Source: Mytilus trossulus
Taxonomy: Eukaryota; Mollusca; Bivalvia; Mytilida; Mytilidae
NCBI RefSeq assembly: GCF_036588685.1
Contig: NC_086374.1
Span: 68,756,457 to 68,820,456 of the forward strand
Direction: 5' to 3'
Length of the DNA: 64,000 bases
A program made the translations under genes and the position numbers. Positions 36,065-48,000 of the stretch are shown here, piece by piece; the first letter of the stretch is position 1; every line of letters begins with the position of its first letter. The notes beneath the pieces were generated by a model. The model did not search any database. It was not told the DNA's origin and was given only the letters and a program-made list of their open reading frames with translations.

Positions 36065-39000
36065 CTGAAAATAAAAATAAATTTTCATTGCACTTGCATT
36101 GATTTTGATGTATTTTATTTGAGACACACTTAAATTGTTTCATCAATAGTTGTTTGATTTTGAAAAATGCATATTTAAAAAAACTAGAGGCTCTAAAGAG
36201 CCTGTGTCGCTCACCTTGGTCTATGTGCATATTAAACAAAGGACACAAATGGATTCATGACAAAATTGTATTTTGGTGATGGTGATGTGTTTGAAGTTCT
36301 TACTTTACTGAACGATTTTGCTTCTTACAATTATATCTATCATGAACTTTGCCCATTAGTAACAGAGAACTATATTTGGTAAAAATTTACATAAATTTAC
36401 CAAATTAATGAAAATTGTTAAAAATTGACTATAAAGGGCAATAACTCCTTAAGGGGTCAATTGACCATTTAGGTCATGTTGACTTATTTGTAGATCTTAC
36501 TTTGCTGAACATTATTGCTGTTTACAGTTTATCGCTATCTATAATAGTATTCAAGATAACCAAAAACGGCAAAATTTCTTTAAAAATTACCAATTGGAGG
36601 GCAGCAACCCAACAACCAGTTGTCCAATTCATCTGAAAAATTCAGGGCAGATAGATATTGACTTGATTAACAATTTAACTTCTTGTCAGATTTGCTCTAG
36701 ATGGTTTGGTTTCATAGTTATAAGCAAAAAACTGCATTTTACCCCTATGTTCTATTTTTAGCCGTGGCAGCCATCTTAGTTGAATGGCCAGGTCATCGGA
36801 CACATTTTTCAAACTAGATACCCCAAAGATGATTGTGGCCTAGTAATTTCAGTGGAGATTTTGTAAAAGATTACTTAGATTTATGAAAAATGGTTAAAGA
36901 TTGACTTTAAAGGGCAATAACTCCTAAAGGAGTCAACTGACCATTTTGATCATGTTGACTTATTTGTAGATCTTACTTTGCTGAACATTATTGCTGTTTA
37001 CAATTTATCTCTATCTATAATAATATTCAAGATAATAACAAAAAACAGCAAAATTTCCTCAAAATTACCAATTCAGGGGCAGCAACCCAACAACCGATTG
37101 ACCGATTCATCTGAAAATTTTAGGGCAGATAGATCTTGACCTGATAAACATTTTTATCCCATGTCAGATTTCCTCAAAATGCTTTGGTTTTTGAGTTATA
37201 AGCCAAAAACTGCATTTTACCCCTTTGTTCTATTTTTAGCCGTGGCGGCCATCTTGGTTGGTTGACCAGGTCACGCCACACATTTTTTAAACTAGATACC
37301 CCAAAGATGATTGTGGCCAAGTTTGGATTAATTTGGCCAAGTAGTTTCAGAGGAGAAGATTTTTGTAAAAGATTACTTTAATTAACGAAAAATGGTTAAA
37401 AATTGACTATATAGGGCAATAACTCCTAAACGGGTCAACTGACCATTTTGGTCATGTTGACTTATTTGTAGATCTTACTTTGCTGAACATTATTGCTGTT
37501 TACAGTTTATCTCTAACTATAATAATATTCAAGATAATAACCAAAAACAGCAAAATTTCTTCAAAATTACCAATTCAGGGGCAGCAACCCAACAACCGAT
37601 TGACCGATTCATCTGAAAATTTCAGGGCAGATAGATCTTGACCTGATAAACATTTTTACCCAATGTCAGATTTGCTCTAAATGCTTTGGTTTTTGAGTTA
37701 TAAGCCAAAAACTGCATTTTACCCCTATGTTCTATTTTTAGCCGTGGCGGCCATCTTGGTTGGTTGACCGGGTCACGCCACACATTTTTTAAACTAGATA
37801 CCCCAATGATGATTGTGGCCAAGTTTGGTTTGATTTGGCCCAGTAGTTTCAGAGGAGAAGATTTTTGTAAAAGTTAACGACGACGGACGACGACGACGAC
37901 GACGGACGACGACGGACGACGACGGACGACGCCGGACGCCGGACGCCAAGTGATGAGAAAAGCTCACTTGGCCCTTCGGGCCAGGTGAGCTAAAAAAGTA
38001 CATATTTGTTTTTCATTTTCCTTATTGGCCATATATATATATCTTAATATATTAACAATGAAGAAATAATCTTATAACTTAAAACTGATTTCGATTGTGG
38101 GTTCAAATTTACATATGCGAATTTTTGTTTATAGTAAGTCTATAAGGCTTTATATCGTCTGAACTTTTTGTTTATAGTGGGTTGTTTGAAATAAAGACAT
38201 ACTTGACATACGTATTAGTCTATGTTATGAGATGCATTATCTATCTAACGATACATAATCCATTTTAAAGAATAACTTTTTTTTGTCCACTTTAAAGTTT
38301 CTGTTGTTTCGTTGGTTTTTTTCTGATAGTTGATGTGTTTCCCTCGGTTTTAGTTTGAAAACAGGATTATTTTGTCTCAATCGATGTATGACGTTCGTAC
38401 AGCAGTAACCTACTGTTGCCTTTATATTTGAATCCACAATTAATGGATTGTTCAAAAGTGAGAAAAAAAGTAGATATTTTATGAAATGTTTCATTCGGCA
38501 TACCTCGGTAGAATCCGCTACTCTCCTTCTATGATGAGGGTACGGAATCGACCGAGTTGAGACGAATGGAAATGTTTGTGTTTTATACATTTTAAAGCCG
38601 TCGTTTGGATACATACAGATTTAAAAAGAACACATGTATTAGTAAAACTTTAGTATAAATAATGAACATTCAAATAGTTAAAGGAAACTGTCAAGCATTT
38701 TAGAAATTTCTTTATATGTGTTCTCTTAGAATGAATGTCCTCGTTTGGAAGACATTCAAATGATGATAATCATGGGATTTGAATTTGATGCTTACTTTTG
38801 ATTGTTGATTCTACTGGACTTCCGAACGATTGCCAGTATGCATTACTAATCAGACCAAATACACTACAGTCTGCTTGGCATGGCTTGTCTCCTAGAAGGA
38901 ATTTTTTGTTACCTAAAACAAAAGTTCAAGTCACGTAAAAAAGTTTTCATGAATATCAGGATTGAAATCATGTATTTGCCCCGATCGCGCGGTTTCGTCT

Positions 39001-42000
39001 ACAAACCTCTTTTACGAGCTCGAGAATTGTCTAATTAGGTCAAGTCGGAGAAATCCGGAAAAAAGTAAATAAACAAGATGGATGATATGAAATCGTTATA
39101 TATATTTCTTTCGTGAAATGTCTTCGCAAATGACTAATTCTAATCGCCAGCGGAAAACAGGTTAAATTTATTCCTTCACTGTTTGTTCACTTGTGTTAAT
39201 TTGTTTTTTAATTGAGTTAAGCCATTGCAATTGATATTAGAAAGTGTGTTTTTTGTTGTTGCGATGTTACACTATTATTCAGTCAAGGTTGAAGGTTCGG
39301 TACCATTAAAATGTATAAACCCTCTGCATGTGTTTGCACTTGTCCTATATCAGGACTCTGATGTTCAGTAGTTGTCGTTTGTTGGTGGGGATCATAAGTG
39401 TTTCTCGTTTTTTATATAGATTATTGTTTTTCCCGTTTGAATGGTTTTACACTCGTATTTTTTGGGATCATTTATAGCTTACAGTATGATGTGAGACAAT
39501 GATCCGTGTTTAAGACCGTACTTTGTCCTATAATTGTTTACTTGGTTTATTAATTGTGACTTGGATGTAGAGTTGTCTCATTGGCACTCATATCACATCT
39601 TCGTATATCTATTTAGCGTATAAATTGTTTCGCATACTTGATATCATTAAAAATAACATTGCTCAAACATTCCGTAATTGTTTCTTATATGTCATTGATA
39701 CATGTTTATAACAACCCTATCACACTGATTTAGCAACTGATATTGTTGTAGAGCTCACGGCCGACACTCGGCTAACCGAGAGATTGGTCGGTTAATCTAT
39801 ATTGAGTATGCGGCTATATGGGCGATTGGTCTGTTAATCGGGTTGGATATACGTCTGTTAAGAGTAAAATGCACAATTAAATGTTAAACTCTATCAAATA
39901 TACAGATTTTTGACATATTAAAAGAATCAAATCAAAAAAAAGAAAAGTGTCTGACAAAACGATATCTATCATAGAATATTTTCCACCTTTAAAAACATTT
40001 CATAGTGTGCGAAGTTTTCAGTAAAAGTTAAAGGCGTCGCGCAAGCATGTAGTATTTATGATTACACGCATAGCAAATTTTTTTTAATAAAAGGCGAAAT
40101 AAACAATTTTAGATATCATTTATAAGACACAAAATACTACTTTGGTTTTTAAATATAAATTGACATTAATACCACGTTTTAGTGAAAATTATAAGAATAA
40201 AGTCTGTTAATGGGTTGGAAAATTGAAATTGTTTCAGTTAAGAGTTATTAAGCCACGAAAATAGTTTTGCTGCCTTTATATTTTCCCATTGAAAAATTTA
40301 AGAATGAGATGTTCTTGAGTAAAAGAAATGATAATACGCCTTAATTTTTGTGTCTGCTCAAAGTAGCATGTTATGAAGTCCGTCTGAACGTGTCTTTCTA
40401 ATACAACACAGGGTACATATAACGTGTTGTCGTTTTCATATGCACATGATATTTGTCACTAGACGTTTAACCCTAGTTCGTCAGCATCATCCAGTTGGTT
40501 CTTTTCTTCTATTACTTAATCATCTGTTGTTTACAAATCATTCTAAAGAAGTAAATGGAAAGGAGCGAATGCAGCTACATTTGGTTGAATTAAGTTTTAA
40601 TCTATTTTATTCCGTTTAGTTCCTTTTCTACATATGTGCAGAGGAGAACTGTAGTTGTTAACATGTTAACTTAAAGCATTTGTCACCAATATGAGTACAT
40701 TGCAATCCGTTAGTGTTTCAACACCAAGGGGGGTTTCATGTCATTATTCTAAAACAATTATTGTTTTGTTTTTCTCTTTTTTAGCAATGCATCACTCTCT
40801 ACTGTCCTTATCTTTTAATCAAATTCTGTATCTCCATCCAGATTCTCGTGTATACCATGAGGGTCCGGATTGGGGGTGTTTTGTATTTCTGTATTCTTTT
40901 GTAATGTTACTTTTCTCTACATTTTATTTATCTTACTCATTTTTCTTTCTTTATTCTTTATATTTAGGCATCCCAATATATTTTACTTACTGATGTTTAG
41001 TTACATTACGACGTTAATCTCTGATTTATATACAGGTTACCAATGTAGATGACAAATTGGTGTCATTCAGGACAATTACACAGAATCCACATGATATATG
41101 CGACCATTCCCGGATAAAATAAATTTTACTTTAATTTAACACTTTTTGAAACCATTTTATCAATTTTCAATATCCGTTCCCTAAATTGTTAATTGTTCAT
41201 GTGTTTTGTTTCCGTATATTTTATATTCTATTGCTCATGTTTTGTTTACGTATATATTTAATGTTTCATTGCTCAAGTGTTGTTTCCGTATATTTTAGCC
41301 GCTCGTCTGGATCATACCAAATTAACACACCATAAAGTAATAAAATTATACTTTTATTGTCATTCATAACTCTTAACAGACCAATTAACAGACCGGGTTT
41401 TATACATCTGACCAATTAACAGACCAGGTTATAAATATAGATTGATTTATGTCACCAAAATACATATTTTCGTGTAGATTTTTCACACGATGATATCAAT
41501 TTGGTTAACACACATAATGCCTGTCTTTTTCCGATGTTCAAAATATTGCATGCAAGTAAATTCAACCCAAGTGTCATTTTGTGTACATTTTGTGTGTGCA
41601 AAATGTGTATAAATTTATTGGTGAGTAACTTGTCTTTTCATTTTATAGATCGAACACAGAAGCTAGAAAAATAATAATTACACCACTGGATTCAGTACAT
41701 TGAATAGTTTTGTTTATAGACATAAATATTTTTTATGATAAACATATATTTAAAAGGTTATACAATGAAACATGCTGAGTTTTCAATGATTTTCTCGATA
41801 ACATCTGATTAACAGACTTTAACCAATCCGATTAACAGACCAACCGCCGATATAGCCGCATACTCAATATAGATTAACCGACCAATCTCTCGGTTAGCCG
41901 AGTGTCGGCCGTGGAGCTGAAGCAATGAATTCTTCAAGCAATTTATTTTAAAATCATTATCTGGCAAATGAAACTGTATCTGATATCCTAATTATACAGT

Positions 42001-45000
42001 TGCAAAATGCATATATTCGACCTTTTTCTCCGAACCACAATGAAAGATTTGTATAGACTATTATATCGCATGAATTCTTCAAGATTTTTAACTTCAACAC
42101 CTTTTCCATGCTTTTCAAGCTAGGTGAAAACACCTTATGGCAATATCCCTTTGTCGTGGCTTGGGTCTTATGCATTCCACCAATGTTTTGTTTTAAAGTG
42201 ATTAAGATTATAACACAATGGTAACTGCTGTACCCTTTTTTATATTGGTACCTATCTTATTTGTGTGTTTTGTTAACACATTGTTGTCCATATAATCGAA
42301 TTTAATGCAATTGTCAAGTGAGAGATTTAGCTAGCTATAAAACCAGGTTTTTATTCACCATTTCCTGCATGTATGAATGTCTTCCCTAAGTCAGGATTAT
42401 GACAGTTGTTTGTCATTTGTTTGACGTTTTGAGCATTTTGTGTTGCTAATTAATAAAGGACTTTCCGATTTTTATTTTCCAGACAATTCGGTTTATTGGT
42501 ATTTTACTTTTTAACCCATTACAAAATTTTAACGATTAATAAGATTGTCATGAAGTAGTTAATTCTTATGATTGAATGTTACATTACTTGGCTAAATAAT
42601 GGTGTATGTCAGGTGAGCAAATATTACCGAGTTACCAACACTTTACCTAAGAAGTCTGATACAGCTTTTAAATCAAGCTCCATAATATGATACACCTCAT
42701 CTGAACTATGTCGTCCCATACCAACGGCATACATTATTTTCTTAATTTGTCGTCTGCCAATATAACCAGCTAATAATGGAATTTTGAAGATTTTACAAGC
42801 TGTCCATTCTTTATCATATACCCATCTATCCATTGCAAATGCCCTGTTATAAATGAAATAGTTCATAGTCAAATCACTGTTGACAGTTGGTTTTGCACAG
42901 GCGAGTTATTAACTCAATACTCAAGAACTAGAGGCTCCAAAGAGCCTGTGTCGCACACCTTGGTCTATGTGAATATTAAACAAAGGAAGCAGATGGATTC
43001 ATGACAAAATTGTGTTTTGATGATTGTGATGTGTTTGTAAATCTTACTTTACTAAACAGTCTTGCTGCTTACATTTATCTCTATCTATAATGAACTTGGC
43101 CCAGTAGTTTCAGTGGAAAATGTTATTAAAAATTTGCAAATTTTATGAAAATTGTTAAAAATTGACTATAAAGGACAATAACTCCTTAGGGGGTCAATTG
43201 ACCATTTCGGTCATGTTGACTTATTTGTAAATCTTACTTTGCTGAACATAATTGCTGTTTACAGTTTATCTCTTTCTGTAATAATATTCAAGATAATAAC
43301 CAAAAACAGCAAAATTTCCTTAAAATTACCGATTCAGGGGCAGCAACCCAACAATGGGTTGTCAGATTAATCTGAAAATTATAGGGCAGTTAGATCTTGA
43401 TCTGATAAACAATTTTACCCGTGTTGGATTTGCTCTAAATGCTTTGGTTTTTGAGTTATAAGCCAAAAACTGCATTTTACCCCTATGTTCTATTTTTAGC
43501 TGTGGCGGCCATCTTGATTTTAAAGTCGGGTCACCGGACACATTTTTAAAACTAGATACCCCAAAGATGATTGTTGCCAAGTCTGGATTAATTTGGCCCA
43601 GTAGTTTCAGAGGAGAAGATTTTTGTAAAAGATAACTAAGATTTACGAAAAATGGTTAAAAATTTACTATAAAGGGCAATAACTCCTAAAGGGATCAACT
43701 GACCATTTCGGTCATGTTGACTTATTTGTTATTCCTACTTTGCTAAACATTATTGCTGTTTACAGTTTATCTCTATCTATAATAATATTCAAGATAATAA
43801 CCAAAAACAGCAAAATTTCCTTAAAATTACCAATTCAGGGGCAGCAACCCAACAAAGGGTTGCCTAATTCGTATGGAAATTTCAGGGCTGATAGATCTTG
43901 ATCTGATAAACAATTGTACCCCATGTCAAATTAGCTCTAAATGCTTTGATTTTTGAGTTATAAGCCAAAAACTGTATTTTACCCATATGTTCTATTTTTG
44001 GCCGTGGCGGCCATTTTGGTTGATAGACCAGGTCACCGGACACATCTTTTAAACTACATACCCCAATAACAATTGTGGCCAAGTTTGATTGAATTTGGCC
44101 CAGTAGTTTCAGAGGAGAAGATTTTTGTAAAAGATTACTTTAATTTAAGAAAAATGGTTAAACATTGACTATAAAGGACAATAACTCCTTAACGGGTCAA
44201 CTGACCATTTCGGTCATGTGACTTATTTGTAAATCTAACTTTGCTGAACATTATTGCTGTTTACAGATTATCTCTATCTATAATAATATTCAAGATAATA
44301 ACCAAAAACTGCAAAATTTCCACAAAATTACCAATTCAGGGGCAGCAACCCAACAACGGGTTGACCGATTCATCTGAAAATTTCAGGGAAGATAGATCTT
44401 GACCTGATAAACATTTTTACCCCCATGTCAGATTTCCTCTAAATGCTTTGGTTTTTGAGTTATAAGCCAAAAACTGCATTTTACCCCTATGTTCTATTTT
44501 TAGCCGTGGCGGCCATCTTGGTTGGTTGACCGAGTCACGCCACACATTTTTAAAACTAGATACCCCAATGATGATTGTGGCCAAGTTTGGTTCAATTCGG
44601 CCCAGTAGTTTCAGAGGAGAAGATTTTTGTAAAAGTTAACAACGACGACGGACGACGGACGACGGACGACGACGGACGCCGGACGCAAAGTAATAGGAAA
44701 AGCTCACTTGGCCCTTCGGGCCAGGTGAGCTAAAAAAGCAATAAGGAAATTGTTTGATTTTTTCATTTATGCTATACATACAGTTACATGAATATTTTAA
44801 ATGAAGCTTTCAGAAACATACAACAGTAATCCACTATGGGATTCATGTAATTCGATCTATTTCAAATCATGAAAATATTGAAATTGTTTTATTGATTGGT
44901 TATGCGGATATAAGCAAGCACGTGTGTTTTTTTGTGTTCATTTTTTTTTTACATAAAAAAGGCCGTTAGTTTTCTCGTTTGAATTGTTTTTCATTGTCTT

Positions 45001-48000
45001 ATCGGGGCCTTTTATAACTGACTATGCGGTATGGGCTTTGTTCATTGTTGAAGGCCGTACGGGGATCTATAGTTGTTAATGTTTGTGTCATTTTGGTCTT
45101 TTGTGGATAGTTGTTTCATTGGCAATCATGCCACATCTTCTTTTTTATATTATTTATCTTATTAATCTTATTTGAAAAGTGTTTGGCAACAAATATACCT
45201 CTTATACAGAAGTAATAACTATACATTTTTAAATAAAACTACACCACCTAATATTTGGATACAAAATCATGGACAACAATATGACTCAATTTTTTTTTAA
45301 TTACTATAATTTTGAAATATATATAAATGAGGGTCGAAAGATACGAGAGGAACAGTCAAATTCATGAATAAAAAATAAACTGACAACGCCATGGCTATAA
45401 ATGAAAAAGACGAACGACAAATAATAATGCACATGAAACAACATAGAAAACTAAGACTGAGCAACACGAAACTATCCATGAAATAGGGGTGATCTCAGGA
45501 CTGCTCCGGATAAGTCCTACTATGTATTTGAGCTGAAAAAAGCTAAGTCGTCTACAGAATTTTTGTGAATGACTATACTTAGAGAGTAGACACTGATATG
45601 AATGGGCATAAGATCATGTAGGGGCATTACTCCAATGTTATAAACAATTAAAAGAAACATAATCAATGACTGATTTTCTTGTATTGTTATTCTAGTGTTA
45701 TATAAACAAAATGTATGTCAATTAATCTGATTAGCCGACTATTCCTTTGTTAGTCAGTGGATTGTAACAGGGTACGTCTAAAGAAGCTTGGAATCTAGAT
45801 GGCTTATGGAACAAGTAAAATTTGATAAATGTAATCATAATGGTTTTTTTTAAAAGCATGCACGAAGGTGAGAAAACTACTGTTCTTAAACTGATAACAA
45901 ACTTTAACACCATTTTATGAGTTAATACTGGTCACTTTCTTTTAAATATAAATAAGAAGATGTGGTATAAGTGACAATGAGACAAATCTCCATCCAAGTT
46001 AGAATGTATAAAAAGTACACACATATAGGTCAAAGTAAGGTCTTCTTCAAGGAGCTGTGGCTCGCACCAGACAGCAAGCTATAAATGACCCCAAAATGAC
46101 TAGTATGAATAATAAAGACAACCAAACTAGAAACACTTAAGGACCACACTAACCAATAACAACCACCGAAGAACAAGTTCCTGACTTAGGACAGGTGCAT
46201 GAAAAGGCAGTCGGTTAAAACGTATAAACAGGCGCCAACCTTCACTCAAAACTGAGACATTGAAATATAACATAAATGCATATTATGTTGTACTGACATA
46301 CGTGTACTAGTATATGAAACAAAACGTAAATAGAACTAAAATTAAAATAATTGACATACCAATAAGTGTTTTCTTCGAACATTTTCTGAAAAGCTCTTGC
46401 TATTCCCCTGTCCTTTGCTGTAAAGTCTTTATTTAGGTCGATTTGAAGTTTATCATTTAAATATTCTATACAAAATTCAGAATCTGAAATTTCCTCTCCA
46501 TTGTATTCAATCCATGGGAATTTTCCTTTCTTGCTTTTAGTGAAACTGTGAACATTCTAAAACAAATACTCAGTAGATGTAAGATGTTGAAAAACTCATC
46601 ACATATACCAGGCTTGAACTAATGGATATTACATACGCGTTTCGTCTACAAAAGACCAATCAGTAATACCATCGTGTTGTAAACATCCAGCTGCAGTGGC
46701 ATAGACCCAGTGGTTGTAAAACACCTCATGTAATATACCAGGGGAAAAGATAGAAAAATGTGTATCTCATAAACGAATAACTTATTTATATATAATATAT
46801 ATGAGACTGTACAAGCGGTGTTGTCTCGATATTCAAATAGCATGATACATTTACAGATTCATCATTGTTGTGCTGATATTATTATTGATATAATATGTGT
46901 TTTTAATTGAATGATATGTCGTAGAGTTGTCGAAAGACAACCTTTCCAAAATATAATATTAAAACAGTAAATGTTCGTGTTTACATTTTGTCAGATATAT
47001 CCTTCCCTCTTTATATGAGAAGTTCCATTTTGATCTGTATTTTGTAATTAGAAAAAATTTATGTTCAATATCACGTACGAGTTCTCTAATAATATTTCTA
47101 ACGAAGCAGAATCATATGCTAGCATTTGTGATCCATTGTCATAAACGTATATAATTTGTTAACTTTAACCACTATTCTCGCACAGAAGATTTTAAATATG
47201 TCTGAAATAAACTAAAGACTTTTAAGTGCAAGAACACTGAAAAACAATCCTGTTCAACATAGACCATCGTCCGACCTAATATAAATTATACACGAGCAAA
47301 CATAGATCCCCAATGCCAAAATGCGAAACTGGAGTCTTATATCGAGAAGTTATAAGTGATAAATAGGTAGAGTTTCTGATTATAACACACAATATTTAAC
47401 TTTAATATTAAAGATAAACCTACTTCATAAGGAATGTTTGCCATAAGCAGGTAAGTTTCTAATTTTATGGCATATGGAGTCATACTAGATGCATATGGAC
47501 CTCGTCCAATCTGGTGAAGTATTACTGTATCGGGTGGGTAATTCTTCCTAAAACAAATATTTATGTTGTAGATGCGATTTGCATTTGATTAATGTTGTGT
47601 TGTATTTTTTTGCAGCAAAGTACGGGTAAACTAATAATACTTTCTGCATATGCTTATGTTCTTGTTAAAATTAGATACAAAATAGTTATTTAGTCCGAAA
47701 AGCAAATACATGTATATCACATTCAAGAATATTGTAGTTACTATACATATCCGTATCATTATAGATAGAATAGTAGAAATCAAAAGTATAGGGTGAAATA
47801 AATGCTTTTGGTGTCTTATTAAGTTTTCTACATTAAAAGCCCAACATATATCGCTAGCCTATATTTATATAATATACAGTTATCGCGTTTAAACTCCAAG
47901 TCTAAAATTTGAATGTTTGAATAAAAAGTAAAATACTGAATTCCGAAGAAAATTCTAAAACAAACTATCATAATTAAGCGTCAATAGAATCAGTGAATGA

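Noticed and set aside
37622-38003. Arg/Ser-rich and other minus frames across the GAC microsatellite and monomers
   Set aside because: Translation of repeat DNA; the similar frames at 43362 and 43882 come from the same monomer.
38237-38614. 125-residue minus open frame in FAXC-like intron 5
   Set aside because: The paralogous intron (54800-55030) has the flanking sequence but a different length and no matching frame; not conserved as coding.
40691-40993. 100-residue frame inside the 2.16-kb transposon as a transposase
   Set aside because: Low-complexity hydrophobic sequence from T-rich DNA; no DDE/D residues or family motif.
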